From: Citrobacter enshiensis | GTDB taxonomy: Bacteria > Pseudomonadota > Gammaproteobacteria > Enterobacterales > Enterobacteriaceae | Length of the DNA stretch: 64,000 nucleotides | Assembly: GCF_029338175.1 (NCBI RefSeq) | Contig: NZ_CP119862.1 | Coordinates: forward strand, 4,000,839-4,064,838 | Direction of reading: 5' to 3' | Part shown: positions 26,454 to 41,813 of the stretch, piece after piece | Layout: every line of letters begins with the position of its first letter | Numbering within the stretch: the first letter of the stretch is position 1 | Made by a program: the position numbers and the translations under genes | Notes under the pieces: model-generated | Databases searched by the model: none | What the model saw: the letters and a program-made list of their open reading frames with translations, nothing else | What the model was told of the DNA's origin: nothing

Positions 26454-26540
26454 ATGAATCGTAACGTTCGCTTCCTCAGCCTACTACTACTAAACGCATC
26501 CTCGTTGCGCGGTAGACTGGTGAGCGACATTCAGCATTAA
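26454..26540 (+). CDS. leuL: leu operon leader peptide LeuL
   Basis: This 28-residue leader peptide controls leuABCD by attenuation: scarce charged leucine tRNA stalls the ribosome on its leucine codons and prevents formation of the terminator downstream. The ORF starts with ATG, ends with TAA and carries four consecutive leucines at residues 10-13, all encoded by the rare codon CTA (an isolated leucine at residue 8 is CTC). The C-terminal part (LLLLNASSLRGR...DIQH) resembles Escherichia LeuL, while the first residues (MNRNVRFLS) differ. Confidence 0.93.
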   Translation: MNRNVRFLSLLLLNASSLRGRLVSDIQH

Positions 26541-26562
26541 GTCAGCTTCCAGTAAGACAAAA

Positions 26563-26589
26563 AACCCGCGCCGTTGCGCGGGTTTTTTT
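26563..26589 (+). terminator. leu attenuator terminator
   Basis: AACCCGCGC pairs with GCGCGGGTT around a four-base loop, followed by a run of seven T beginning at 26583 (its first T's overlap the 3' arm). It lies 23 bases after the leuL stop and 42 bases before leuA, which is the correct position for the attenuator. Confidence 0.92.
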
Positions 26590-26630
26590 ATGCCTGATGC
26601 AAGGCGCTCTCAGAGACAAGGACCTAAACC

Positions 26631-29293
<2,663 letters not shown>

Positions 29294-29295
29294 TC

Positions 29296-31312
<2,017 letters not shown>

Positions 31313-31320
31313 TACTGATG

Positions 31321-31360
31321 ATGCCGGATGACGACGCAACGCGTCTCATCCGGCATTTTT
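31321..31360 (+). repeat. REP hairpin/terminator between leuD and setA
   Basis: ATGCCGGATGA and TCATCCGGCAT form a long stem with T's after it on the plus strand. It is a REP-type palindrome that probably terminates leuABCD; its edge touches the convergent setA stop. Confidence 0.8.
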
Positions 31361-32537
31361 ATACATCTTTTACCCGTCCGGTCATCGCCAGCGTCACCAC
31401 AGAAATTGCCGCAATCACCCAGTAGACGGCAAAATGCCCGTAACTTTGCGCTACCGCGCCCTGGATAACTCCGGCCAGGATCACTCCCGTTGAAATACTG
31501 TTGGTGAACAACGTTGTTGCCGACCCCGCCCGCCCCGGCATCAGATCCTGAAACCACAACATCCCGATGCCCGCGATAATGCCAATAAACACCGCATTAA
31601 ACAGTTGCAACACCAGCAACGCCGCATGGCTGTGAAAAAAGATAAGTCCAAGATAGAAAAGGACGCCTGCCGCGACCGCCGTGATCATCATGCGCCGCTT
31701 TCCGAAGCGCTTCACATAATAGCCCGCGAGGATCATCGCCGGGATTTCCAGCCCTGCCGCCGTCCCCATCAGGATCCCCGCCAGTTTGTCCGGTAATCCT
31801 AGTTCACTGCTTATCCAGAGCGGCATATCAATGATGTACATGGTATTGCAGGTCCACATTAAGGTGGACGCAATAAACAGCATGCGCACATTTTTATCCT
31901 GCCAGCCGCCGGTCGGCGTTTCAGGCGCATCGGCGGGTTGTTCAACACGCGCCACCGAAGGCAGTATCAACGCAATCAGCACCAGGCTGATGGCAAAGAT
32001 CCCAGCCGCGATAGCAAACATCGTGGTGAAGCCATAATTCAGCGCCAGCATAAACGCCAGCGGCGGGCCAATCACCCACGCCAGCGAGAGCTGGGCACGC
32101 ATCACCGAGCTGAACATCACCACTTCCCGCGCTGAGCTGTCAGCGTATTCCCGCGCCAGCGCGAACAGCTGTGGCATGGCGCTATTCGCCAGCGATGCCA
32201 GCAGTACACCGCAGGTAATCAACGTGAGGTAATGACGATTAAACGCAAACAACAGCGCGTTACCGATGGCCATCAGACAGCAAAACATGATCAGTCGACG
32301 GCGGTCGCCCCGGTTATCCGAACGTTTTGCCAGCCCCAGACTCACCGCGATCCCGGCAATGGCGTTTACCGTATAAAACAGCCCGACCCAAAACGGCTGC
32401 GCCCCCACTTCGCGGCTCAAAAACAGGCTCAACGTCGGCGCCTGAAGCGCACCTGCCACGCCCATCATAAAAGCAACCAGCATGAACGCCGCGTAAACAC
32501 CATTAAGACGCCGTCCCATCGTCATAATCCAGAGCAT
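31359..32537 (-). CDS. setA: Sugar efflux transporter SetA
   Basis: SetA is a major facilitator superfamily exporter of sugars and glycosides; in relatives it helps relieve glucose-phosphate stress. The 392 residues form about 12 membrane helices with a cytoplasmic loop near the middle. The sequence closely follows Escherichia SetA from start (NGVYAAFMLVAFMMGVAGALQAP) to end. It lies directly downstream of sgrS/sgrT on the same strand, which in Escherichia allows co-transcription with the small RNA. Confidence 0.96.
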   Translation of the reverse strand: MLWIMTMGRRLNGVYAAFMLVAFMMGVAGALQAPTLSLFLSREVGAQPFWVGLFYTVNAIAGIAVSLGLAKRSDNRGDRRRLIMFCCLMAIGNALLFAFNRHYLTLITCGVLLASLANSAMPQLFALAREYADSSAREVVMFSSVMRAQLSLAWVIGPPLAFMLALNYGFTTMFAIAAGIFAISLVLIALILPSVARVEQPADAPETPTGGWQDKNVRMLFIASTLMWTCNTMYIIDMPLWISSELGLPDKLAGILMGTAAGLEIPAMILAGYYVKRFGKRRMMITAVAAGVLFYLGLIFFHSHAALLVLQLFNAVFIGIIAGIGMLWFQDLMPGRAGSATTLFTNSISTGVILAGVIQGAVAQSYGHFAVYWVIAAISVVTLAMTGRVKDV

Positions 32538-32565
32538 ACAGTTCCTTATTCGCGCTGCCGAAACG

Positions 32566-32813
32566 AAAAAAGCCAGCAGGTATTATCTGCTGGCGGGTGA
32601 TTTTAGGCCAGAGCCTACACCAATACTCAGTCACACATGATGTCTGCAATTTGGAACTCAGAGATCAGGCTGTCACCTCCCATTGCATCAGTTCTTCGAG
32701 CATCTTTAAGCGCTGCGGCGCGCTCAGGCAAGCCAACCAGGACCACCCTTCTGTCGCGGTAAAGTAGTGCAGAAAAAACGGACGCATAGACGACCTCTCC
32801 ATATTGCTTCATC
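32566..32813 (-). ncRNA. sgrS: Small RNA SgrS (glucose-phosphate stress)
   Basis: SgrS base-pairs with ptsG and related mRNAs with Hfq and also encodes SgrT. The 5' end is placed at the conserved GATGAAGCA (about 32813). The ptsG-pairing block GTGTGACTGAGTATTGGTGT is intact near 32636-32617. The 3' end is a terminator hairpin GCCAGCAG/CTGCTGGC (32594-32572) followed by six T, whose tail is needed for Hfq. The length of about 248 bases is slightly more than the 227 of Escherichia. It is divergent from sgrR, its activator. Confidence 0.93.
32665..32787 (-). CDS. sgrT: Small inhibitor peptide SgrT
   Basis: SgrT is a tiny peptide inside the 5' part of SgrS that blocks glucose uptake through PtsG. 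The ORF gives 40 residues starting MRPFFLHYFTATEG and continuing with LSAPQRLKMLEELMQW, the family core; it is slightly shorter than the 43-residue Escherichia peptide because the tail after EVTA is missing. A GGAGAGG ribosome-binding site lies seven to eight bases upstream. A longer overlapping frame at 32627-32812 is not conserved and was rejected. Confidence 0.92.
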   Translation of the reverse strand: MRPFFLHYFTATEGWSWLACLSAPQRLKMLEELMQWEVTA

Positions 32814-32880
32814 GAAATCCATTATTGACCTAATATGGGGATTATAAAATTGCTGAGTTTTGCGCAGGAGTTCCTCTTTT

Positions 32881-34536
32881 ATGTCTTCAGGTCGTCTGCA
32901 ACAACAGTTCATCCGTCTCTGGCAATGCTGTGACGGAAAAACGCAAGACACCACGCTGAATGAGCTGGCGGAACTGCTAAGTTGCTCCCGCCGCCATATG
33001 CGCACGCTGCTGAACACGATGCAGGCGCGCGGCTGGCTGACCTGGGAAGGCGAAGTCGGTCGCGGTAAACGCTCACGCCTGAGCTTTCTCTATACCGGAC
33101 TTGCGCTACAACAACAGCGGGCGGAGGACCTGCTGGAGCAGGATCGCATAGACCAGCTGGTGCAATTAGTCGGTGACAAAACAGCCGTACGGCAAATGCT
33201 GGTCTCGCATCTGGGCCGCAGCTTCCGCCAGGGCCGACATATCCTGCGCGTGCTTTACTATCGACCGATGCACAACCTGCTGCCGGGTAGCGCATTACGC
33301 CGTTCTGAAACCCACATCGTCCGGCAAATCTTCAGCGCGTTAACCCGCGTAAATGAGGAAAATGGGGAACTGGAAGCCGATATTGCCCATCACTGGCAGC
33401 AAATTTCCCCTTTGCAATGGCGATTCTTTCTGCGACCGGGGATTCACTTTCACCACGGGCGAGAGCTGGAAATGGAAGATGTGGTGGCGTCTCTCACGCG
33501 CATCAACACCCTGCCGCTCTACTCGCATATTACGCAGATTGTCTCTCCGACAGCCTGGACGCTGGATGTGCATCTCTCGCAACCCGATCGCTGGCTTCCG
33601 TGGTTGTTAGGCCAGGTTCCGGCGATGATCCTGCCGCGAGAATGGGAAACCCTGAACAATTTTTCCAGCCATCCGATAGGCACAGGTCCGTATGCCGTCA
33701 TACGCAATACGCGTAATCAACTGAAGATCCACGCCTTTGATGATTACTTTGGCTATCGGGCGCTCATTGATGAAGTGAACGTTTGGGTATTGCCGGACAT
33801 TAGCGAAGAACCGGCATGCGGCTTGATGCTCGAAGGCACTGTAGAAAGTGAAAAGGCCATTGAAAGTCGTCTTGAAGAAGGCTGTTACTATTTACTCTTT
33901 GATGCGCGAACCCATCGCGGCGCCAATCAGCACGTCAGAGAGTGGGCAAGCCACGTGCTTTCTCCCACCCATTTGCTTTACCACGCCGATGAGCAGTACC
34001 AGCGCCTGTGGTTCCCCGCCTATGGATTACTGCCCCGCTGGCACCATGCCCGGCCGGGGCGCGGTGAAAAACCTGCCGGGTTGGAAACCCTGACGCTGAC
34101 GTACTATCGCGAACACATTGAACATCGGGTTATCGCCCAGATCATGAGCGCCCTGCTGGCAGAGCATCAGGTTCACCTGAACATCCAGGAGATCGACTAC
34201 GATCAGTGGCACGCAGGCGAGATCGAAAGCGACATCTGGCTCAACAGCGCCAACTTTACGTTGCCGCTCGATTTCTCACTGTTCGCTCACTTATGCGAAG
34301 TGCCTCTGCTGCAAAACTGTATCCCGCGAGACTGGAAAGAAGATGCCGCGCAGTGGCACGCAGGCGAGATGAATCTGGCCGCGTGGTGCCAACAGTTGCT
34401 CGCCAGCAAAGCGATTGTGCCGCTTATTCACCACTGGCTGATCATTCAGGGACAGCGCAGTATGCGCGGCTTGCGGATGAACACGCTCGGCTGGTTCGAT
34501 TTTAAATCGGCGTGGTTTGCCCCACCGGATCCTTAA
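32881..34536 (+). CDS. sgrR: Transcriptional regulator SgrR
   Basis: SgrR activates sgrS when sugar phosphates accumulate and represses its own gene. The 551 residues consist of an N-terminal winged helix DNA-binding domain ([12 protein letters not shown]...[22 protein letters not shown]) and a large C-terminal domain like an extracellular solute-binding protein. The ATG at 32881 follows AGGAG; an in-frame ATG seven codons earlier is less likely. It is divergent from sgrS and upstream of thiBPQ. Confidence 0.97.
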   Translation: MSSGRLQQQFIRLWQCCDGKTQDTTLNELAELLSCSRRHMRTLLNTMQARGWLTWEGEVGRGKRSRLSFLYTGLALQQQRAEDLLEQDRIDQLVQLVGDKTAVRQMLVSHLGRSFRQGRHILRVLYYRPMHNLLPGSALRRSETHIVRQIFSALTRVNEENGELEADIAHHWQQISPLQWRFFLRPGIHFHHGRELEMEDVVASLTRINTLPLYSHITQIVSPTAWTLDVHLSQPDRWLPWLLGQVPAMILPREWETLNNFSSHPIGTGPYAVIRNTRNQLKIHAFDDYFGYRALIDEVNVWVLPDISEEPACGLMLEGTVESEKAIESRLEEGCYYLLFDARTHRGANQHVREWASHVLSPTHLLYHADEQYQRLWFPAYGLLPRWHHARPGRGEKPAGLETLTLTYYREHIEHRVIAQIMSALLAEHQVHLNIQEIDYDQWHAGEIESDIWLNSANFTLPLDFSLFAHLCEVPLLQNCIPRDWKEDAAQWHAGEMNLAAWCQQLLASKAIVPLIHHWLIIQGQRSMRGLRMNTLGWFDFKSAWFAPPDP

Positions 34537-34539
34537 TCC

Positions 34540-34568
34540 TTTTGATTTCTTCACGTAATCATTACAAT
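34540..34568 (+). promoter_or_regulatory. Possible thiBPQ promoter
   Basis: A -10-like TACAAT (34563-34568) lies 17 bases after TTTTGA (34540-34545) in the short gap after sgrR and directly ahead of the TPP aptamer. Assigned from motifs only. Confidence 0.4.
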
Positions 34569-34572
34569 GTGC

Positions 34573-34676
34573 CGTTCTCAACGGGGTGCTGCGCCATGTG
34601 CGCGGGCTGAGAAAATACCCGTCGAACCTGATCCGGATAACGCCGGCGAAGGGATTTGAGGCTAACGCTCAAGTCC
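34573..34676 (+). promoter_or_regulatory. TPP riboswitch (THI element) of thiBPQ
   Basis: The thi box is clear: ACGGGGTGCTG near 34581-34591, then GCTGAGAAAATACCCG and CGAACCTGATCCGGATAA with the GCCGGCGAAGGGA segment to about 34654. The outer helix joins TCTCAA and TTTGAGG. An expression-platform hairpin follows (GGATTTGAG pairing with CTCAAGTCC, about 34652-34676), ahead of the thiB ribosome-binding site. TPP binding is expected to lower thiB translation, as in enteric relatives. Confidence 0.93.
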
Positions 34677-34703
34677 TTTGCCACTCTTTTACTGAGGTGC
34701 AAA

Positions 34704-35687
34704 GTGTTAAAAAAATGTCTTCCCTTACTGGTGCTGTGTGCTGCACCGGTCTTCGCTAAACCGGTCCTGACCGTGTACACCTACGACTCCTTCGCCGCCG
34801 ACTGGGGACCCGGTCCCACCATCAAGAAAGCCTTCGAAGCCGACTGCCAGTGCGAACTGAAAATGGTGGCGCTGGAAGATGGCGTTTCGTTGCTTAATCG
34901 CCTGCGCATGGAAGGGAAGAACAGCAAAGCGGATGTGGTACTCGGGCTGGACAACAACCTGCTCGACGCCGCCACGCAAACCAAACTGTTTGCGAAAAGC
35001 GGCATTGCCCCCGACGCAGTCAACGTACCTGGCGGTTGGCAGAACGACACCTTTGTCCCCTTCGATTACGGTTACTTCGCGTTTGTTTATGATAAAAACA
35101 AGCTGAAAAACCCGCCTAAAAGCCTGAAGGAGCTCGTCGAAAGCGACCAGAAATGGCGCGTGATTTATCAGGATCCACGTACCAGCACGCCGGGTCTTGG
35201 ACTGATGTTGTGGATGCAGAAAGTCTATGGCGATAAAGCCCCCGAAGCCTGGCAAAAACTGGCGGCCAAAACGGTCACCGTCACCAAAGGCTGGAGCGAA
35301 GCTTATGGCCTGTTCCTGAAAGGGGAAAGCGACCTGGTTCTGAGCTACACCACCTCTCCGGCGTATCACATTATCGAAGAGAAAAAAGACCATTACGCTG
35401 CGGCAAACTTCAGCGAAGGCCACTATCTGCAGGTAGAAGTCGCCGCGCGTACCGCCGCCAGCAAGCAGCCGGAACTGGCAGAGAAATTCCTCAAATTTAT
35501 GGTTTCTCCGGCATTCCAGAACGCCATCCCCACCGGCAACTGGATGTACCCTGTCACCCGCGTCACTCTGCCCGCCGGGTTTGATCAGTTGGCCAAACCG
35601 GCCACCACCCTGGAGTTCACTCCTGCTGAGGTGGCATCCCAACGTCAGGCATGGATCAGCGAATGGCAACGCGCCGTCAGCCGTTAA
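34704..35687 (+). CDS. thiB: Thiamin/TPP periplasmic binding protein ThiB
   Basis: ThiB captures thiamin, thiamin phosphate and TPP in the periplasm for the ThiBPQ ABC importer. The 327-residue protein starts with a GTG at 34704 behind GAGGTG; the signal peptide LKKCLPLLVLCAAPVFA is cleaved about residue 18. The mature part has the KPVLTVYTYDSFAADWGPGP start and the family C-terminus. The frame is open 16 codons further upstream into the riboswitch, but no family member starts there. Confidence 0.98.
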   Translation: MLKKCLPLLVLCAAPVFAKPVLTVYTYDSFAADWGPGPTIKKAFEADCQCELKMVALEDGVSLLNRLRMEGKNSKADVVLGLDNNLLDAATQTKLFAKSGIAPDAVNVPGGWQNDTFVPFDYGYFAFVYDKNKLKNPPKSLKELVESDQKWRVIYQDPRTSTPGLGLMLWMQKVYGDKAPEAWQKLAAKTVTVTKGWSEAYGLFLKGESDLVLSYTTSPAYHIIEEKKDHYAAANFSEGHYLQVEVAARTAASKQPELAEKFLKFMVSPAFQNAIPTGNWMYPVTRVTLPAGFDQLAKPATTLEFTPAEVASQRQAWISEWQRAVSR

Positions 35688-37273
35688 TTCCCGGCTGGCT
35701 GATACCAGGGCTTTCCGCCGCCACGTTGATGGCGGTCGTCGCCCTGGCGGCATTTCTGGCGCTCTGGCTTAACGCGCCGCAGGGAGAATGGCTCTCGCTT
35801 TGGCAGGACAGCTACCTGTGGCACGTGGTGCGTTTTTCGTTCTGGCAGGCGTTTCTCTCGGCGCTGTTGTCGGTGGTCCCGGCGATTTTCCTTGCCAGGG
35901 CGCTTTACCGACGCCGTTTCCCCGGTCGTCTGGCGTTATTACGCTTGTGCGCCATGACCCTGATTCTGCCGGTACTGGTCGCCGTTTTCGGTATTCTCAG
36001 CGTCTACGGCCGCCAGGGCTGGCTCGCCACACTCTGGCAAGCGCTGGGGCTAGAGTGGCATTTCTCGCCTTACGGGTTGCAGGGCATTCTGCTGGCGCAC
36101 GTCTTTTTTAATCTGCCGATGGCCAGCCGCTTGCTGCTCCAGGCGCTGGAAAATATCCCCGGCGAACAACGACAGCTTGCGGCGCAGCTAGGCATGCGCG
36201 GCTGGCATTTTTTCCGCTTTGTGGAGTGGCCGTGGTTGCGTCGGCAGATCCCTCCGGTGGCAGCGCTCATTTTTATGCTCTGCTTCGCCAGCTTTGCTAC
36301 CGTTCTCTCACTCGGCGGCGGTCCCCAGGCCACCACCATCGAGCTGGCGATTTATCAGGCCCTCAGTTACGACTTTGATCCTGCGCGGGCGGCAATACTG
36401 GCGTTGATCCAGATGACATGCTGCCTGGCGCTGGTGCTGCTCAGCCAGCGTTTAAGTAAGGCCATTGCGCCGGGGACGACGCTGGTGCAAGGCTGGCGCG
36501 ATCCGGACGATCGCCTGCATAGCCGCCTGACCGACGCGGCGCTGATTATTCTGGCGTTGCTGCTGCTGTTGCCTCCGCTATTGGCGGTCATTGTTGACGG
36601 TTTCAACCGCCATTTGCTGGATGTGCTCGTACAGCCTGTACTCTGGCAGGCCCTGTGGACATCGCTGCGGATCGCACTGGCCGCCGGTTTGCTGTGCGTG
36701 GTTCTGACCATGATGCTGCTGTGGAGCAGTCGCGAACTGCGGGCGCGGCAACAGGTGCTGGCAGGTCAGACACTGGAATTGAGCGGCATGTTGATTCTTG
36801 CCATGCCCGGCATCGTCCTGGCGACAGGTTTTTTTCTGCTGCTGAACAACAGCATCGGTTTGCCGGAGTCGGCCGACGGGATTGTGATTTTCACCAATGC
36901 GTTAATGGCGATACCTTACGCACTGAAAGTGCTGGAAAACCCAATGCGAGACGTGACGGCACGTTACAGTATGCTGTGCCAGTCGCTGGGGATCGAGGGA
37001 TGGTCACGTCTGAAAGTAGTAGAACTGCGCGCGCTGAAACGGCCGCTGGCGCAGGCACTGGCGTTTGCCTGCGTGCTTTCGATTGGCGATTTTGGTGTCG
37101 TCGCCCTGTTTGGCAACGATGATTTCCGCACGCTGCCATTTTATCTGTACCAGCAGATTGGCTCTTACCGCAGTCAGGACGGTGCGGTAACGGCACTATT
37201 GCTGCTGATACTCTGCTTTATGCTCTTTACCGTGATTGAAAAACTACCGGGGCGACATGTTAACTCTGACTGA
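35663..37273 (+). CDS. thiP: Thiamin ABC transporter permease ThiP
   Basis: ThiP is the membrane part of the thiamin importer. The 536 residues form two fused permease halves, each with an EAA-type loop (for example [19 protein letters not shown] and [21 protein letters not shown]) that docks with ThiQ. The ATG at 35663 gives [12 protein letters not shown] and overlaps thiB by 25 bases, so translation is probably coupled. Confidence 0.98.
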   Translation: MATRRQPLIPGWLIPGLSAATLMAVVALAAFLALWLNAPQGEWLSLWQDSYLWHVVRFSFWQAFLSALLSVVPAIFLARALYRRRFPGRLALLRLCAMTLILPVLVAVFGILSVYGRQGWLATLWQALGLEWHFSPYGLQGILLAHVFFNLPMASRLLLQALENIPGEQRQLAAQLGMRGWHFFRFVEWPWLRRQIPPVAALIFMLCFASFATVLSLGGGPQATTIELAIYQALSYDFDPARAAILALIQMTCCLALVLLSQRLSKAIAPGTTLVQGWRDPDDRLHSRLTDAALIILALLLLLPPLLAVIVDGFNRHLLDVLVQPVLWQALWTSLRIALAAGLLCVVLTMMLLWSSRELRARQQVLAGQTLELSGMLILAMPGIVLATGFFLLLNNSIGLPESADGIVIFTNALMAIPYALKVLENPMRDVTARYSMLCQSLGIEGWSRLKVVELRALKRPLAQALAFACVLSIGDFGVVALFGNDDFRTLPFYLYQQIGSYRSQDGAVTALLLLILCFMLFTVIEKLPGRHVNSD

Positions 37274-37955
37274 TATCACCTGGCTTTATCACCATTTGCC
37301 GATGCGTTTTACGCTTTCTGTGGAACGCGGCGAACAGGTGGCGGTGCTGGGGCCCAGCGGCGCCGGGAAAAGCACCTTGTTGAACCTCATTGCGGGATTC
37401 CTCGCGCCCGCCAGCGGTACTCTGCTGATTGGAGGCGAGGATCACACCACCACGCCCCCAGCCCGTCGCCCGGTCTCGATGCTGTTTCAGGAAAACAACC
37501 TGTTCAGCCATCTCACGGTGCAACAAAACATCGGTCTTGGGCTTGATCCGGGACTGAAGCTCAATGCGCTCCAGCGGGAGAAAATTCAGCACATTGCCCG
37601 TCAGATGGGGATCGATAACCTGATGGCGCGTTTACCGGGCGAGCTTTCCGGCGGCCAGCGCCAACGTGCGGCACTGGCGCGCTGCCTGGTCCGCGAACAG
37701 CCGATATTGCTGCTCGACGAACCGTTTTCCGCACTCGACCCCGCCCTGCGCCAGGAAATGCTGGCGTTGGTCAGCGACGTTTGTCGCGAACGGCAATTGA
37801 CGCTGCTGATGGTGTCTCACAGCATAGAGGACGCGGCGCGCATTGCGACACGTTCCATCGTGGTGGCCGACGGACGCATCGCGTGGCAGGGAACCACGGA
37901 TGAACTGTTAAGCGGTCATTCCAGCGCGTCGGCGCTGTTGGGGATTAAAGCATAA
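37257..37955 (+). CDS. thiQ: Thiamin ABC transporter ATPase ThiQ
   Basis: ThiQ powers thiamin import. The 232 residues hold Walker [10 protein letters not shown] (32-40), the signature LSGGQ (130-134), Walker B LLLDEP (151-156) and the switch histidine in MVSHS. The start chosen overlaps thiP by 17 bases and gives [18 protein letters not shown] as in relatives. A REP pair follows the stop. Confidence 0.98.
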   Translation: MLTLTDITWLYHHLPMRFTLSVERGEQVAVLGPSGAGKSTLLNLIAGFLAPASGTLLIGGEDHTTTPPARRPVSMLFQENNLFSHLTVQQNIGLGLDPGLKLNALQREKIQHIARQMGIDNLMARLPGELSGGQRQRAALARCLVREQPILLLDEPFSALDPALRQEMLALVSDVCRERQLTLLMVSHSIEDAARIATRSIVVADGRIAWQGTTDELLSGHSSASALLGIKA

Positions 37956-37960
37956 ATAGC

Positions 37961-38012
37961 ATTGCCGGATGGCGGCGAGTAGGCCGGATAAGGTGAAACC
38001 GCCATCCGGCAT
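37961..38012. repeat. REP/BIME element between thiQ and yabI
   Basis: TGCCGGATGGCGGC near the left end pairs with GCCGCCATCCGGCA at the right, with a second GGCCGGATAAGG unit between. It sits in the convergent gap between thiQ and yabI and may act as a bidirectional transcript end. Confidence 0.88.
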
Positions 38013-38021
38013 AAACCGACC

Positions 38022-38789
38022 TCAGTAGCCCACGACTTTTCGCAGAATATCAAGATAGACCGGCATTAGTGGGTGGCGTAGCAACGCCACCAGCGCCATC
38101 ACCCCGATAGCGAGGAGCACCGGCGTCAGCCACAACAAGCGGCCACGGGGCAAAAAGGAGGCCAGGCGATCGGGGGCAGCCTTACCGAAACGCCACAACC
38201 GCCAACACAACCAGCCTGCGACCCACAGCAGCAGCGCCGTGGCCAGTAACAGCCATTTGAAACCGCCGCTCTGCATGCCCTCGGGAATGTCGATCGCCGC
38301 ACCGGCCAGGATCCCCGGTAAAAAATAGAAAGGCGGCCACAGCACGCAGCCAATGATATTGGGCACGACGAATTTCGCGATCGGCAGATCCAGCATTCCC
38401 GCCACCATCGGCACCAGCGGGCGCGTGGGTCCCACAAAACGCCCGACCAGAATGGTGAACATGCTGTGCTGATGCAGCGCATGTTCGGTTTTATCCAGCA
38501 GCGCTTTGTTCTTTTTCATGAATGACCAGCGGTGGAGCGGTTTTTTAAAGCGCCACCCCAGCCAGAAGGAGATCCAGTCGCCCAGTAAACATCCCACCAT
38601 GCCCGCCAGCCAGGCATGCCAGAAATTCACTTCTCCGCTCCCAATGAGCGCCCCCAGCCCCGCCATCAATACCGTGCCAGGTAAGAGCAGACCGACCAAT
38701 GCCAGCGATTCCAGAAATGCCACCAGCATGACCGCAATTAACGAATAGAGGGTGGATTGGAGAATAAAGTGTTCCAGCAATGCTTGCAT
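38022..38789 (-). CDS. yabI: DedA-family inner-membrane protein YabI
   Basis: YabI is a DedA/VTT-superfamily membrane protein; members act as undecaprenyl-phosphate or phospholipid flippases or support proton-motive-force homeostasis, but the exact role of YabI is unsettled. The 255 residues (Escherichia 254) have several membrane helices, the family motif FVGPTRPLVPMVAGML and the GRF basic/acidic positions in the re-entrant region (ALVGLLLPGTVLMAGLGALIG). It is convergent with thiQ and lies upstream of nothing on the same strand except across a short gap after araC. Confidence 0.95.
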   Translation of the reverse strand: MQALLEHFILQSTLYSLIAVMLVAFLESLALVGLLLPGTVLMAGLGALIGSGEVNFWHAWLAGMVGCLLGDWISFWLGWRFKKPLHRWSFMKKNKALLDKTEHALHQHSMFTILVGRFVGPTRPLVPMVAGMLDLPIAKFVVPNIIGCVLWPPFYFLPGILAGAAIDIPEGMQSGGFKWLLLATALLLWVAGWLCWRLWRFGKAAPDRLASFLPRGRLLWLTPVLLAIGVMALVALLRHPLMPVYLDILRKVVGY

Positions 38790-38908
38790 AGTGTGCCCGT
38801 CAGTTTTACGAAGCTGGGATTCTGCAAACCCTCTCTCACTTCGTCAAGCCATCATTTATCTGAATAGTTTACGGGTTATGACACTTTTGCAGACACATCA
38901 TTCACTTT

Positions 38909-39754
38909 TTATTCACATCCGGCACGGAATTCGCTTGGGCTGGCCCCGGTGCATTTCTTGAAGACGCGGGAGAAATAGAGCTGATCGTCAAACCCCACAT
39001 TACGCCCAACGGTGGCAATCGGCATCCGTGTTGTACTGAGCAACAGTTTCGCCTGACTGATACGCTGATCTTCACGCCAGCTCAACACACTGATGCCAAG
39101 TTGCTGACGGAACAGGTGCGACAAACGGGAGGGCGACAGGCAAACATGCTGCGCCACGCTGGCTATATCGAAATGGCTGTCCGCCAGGTGATCGCTAATG
39201 TACTGGCAGGCATCACGCACACGGTTATCCATCGGCGGGTGCAGCGATTCGTTGATCGCCTCCATGCGGCGCAATAGCAATTGCTCCAGCAGGTTTATCG
39301 CCAGTAGCTCAGAGTAGCGCCCTTCTCCCTGCCCGGCGCTAATAATCTGGCCGAACATGTCATTGAAATGGGGCTGATGGGCCTCATCCGGACGATAAAA
39401 TCCCGTCTGAGCAAAAATTGTTGGCCAGGCCAGCCATTCTTGCCAGTAGGCTCGCGGGCGAAAGTAGACCCACTGGTGATACCACTCGCTGGCGTCGGGA
39501 TGGCGTCCGTAATGGTGAACCTCGCCTGGCGGAAACAGCAAAATATCCCCCGGGCGGCAGATAAACTGTTTCCCGTGGTTATTGATGACCCCTTCGCCGC
39601 GAACGGTCAGATTAAGGATGTAACCCTTCATCCCCAACGGTCTGTCGATAAAAAAATCCAGGTATCCGTTCGCTTCTATAGGGGTTAACCCCGCCACCAG
39701 ATGTGCGTTAAACGAGTACCCCGGCAGCAGAGGATCATTTTGTATTTCGGCCAT
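38909..39754 (-). CDS. araC: Arabinose operon regulator AraC
   Basis: AraC represses and activates araBAD depending on L-arabinose and represses its own gene. The 281 residues consist of an N-terminal cupin arm and dimer domain ([38 protein letters not shown]) and a C-terminal pair of helix-turn-helix motifs ([24 protein letters not shown] and [23 protein letters not shown]). It stops at FRAGCE, about eleven residues before the Escherichia end, as in Salmonella and Citrobacter. An in-frame ATG 17 codons upstream overlaps araO2 and has a poor ribosome-binding site. Confidence 0.97.
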   Translation of the reverse strand: MAEIQNDPLLPGYSFNAHLVAGLTPIEANGYLDFFIDRPLGMKGYILNLTVRGEGVINNHGKQFICRPGDILLFPPGEVHHYGRHPDASEWYHQWVYFRPRAYWQEWLAWPTIFAQTGFYRPDEAHQPHFNDMFGQIISAGQGEGRYSELLAINLLEQLLLRRMEAINESLHPPMDNRVRDACQYISDHLADSHFDIASVAQHVCLSPSRLSHLFRQQLGISVLSWREDQRISQAKLLLSTTRMPIATVGRNVGFDDQLYFSRVFKKCTGASPSEFRAGCE

Positions 39755-39784
39755 AAACTCATTACTCCGGGCGTTCCGTGAAGA

Positions 39785-39805
39785 AACAAATTGTCCATAT
39801 TGCAT
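39785..39805. promoter_or_regulatory. araO2 operator half-site
   Basis: The stretch CAAATTGTCCATATTGCAT matches the distal operator found upstream of Escherichia araC, to which AraC loops from araI1 in the absence of arabinose. It lies about 190-210 bases from araI1. Confidence 0.7.
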
Positions 39806-39916
39806 GAGGTACCTTCAATTTCACCGCTTCCGGCCGCCGCGATTTCAGTGACAGACCATCAATCCCACTGGGGAAAAGCATTCTGTAACAAAGGCACACA
39901 TCAGAGGCGACGAAAA

Positions 39917-39960
39917 CGGGTAACAAAAGTGTCTATAATTACGGCAGAAATGTCCACATT
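39917..39960. promoter_or_regulatory. araO1 operator and araC promoter region
   Basis: The segment TAACAAAAGTGTCTATAATT followed by ACGGCAGAAATGTCCACATT is almost identical to the Escherichia araO1 region, where AraC represses its own promoter. It is divergent from the araBAD promoter. Confidence 0.7.
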
Positions 39961-39965
39961 GATTA

Positions 39966-39981
39966 TTTGCACAGCGTCACA
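39966..39981. promoter_or_regulatory. CRP site of the araC-araBAD control region
   Basis: TTTGC-N6-TCACA matches one strong half and one weak half of the CRP consensus (TGTGA-N6-TCACA), placed between araO1 and araI1 exactly as in Escherichia. Confidence 0.75.
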
Positions 39982-39994
39982 CTTTGCGATGGCA

Positions 39995-41803
<1,809 letters not shown>

Positions 41804-41813
41804 GGACACGACA

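Noticed and set aside
32627-32812. 61-residue frame overlapping sgrT inside SgrS
   Set aside because: The sgrT frame is the one resembling the known peptide; this frame is an out-of-frame reading of the same RNA.
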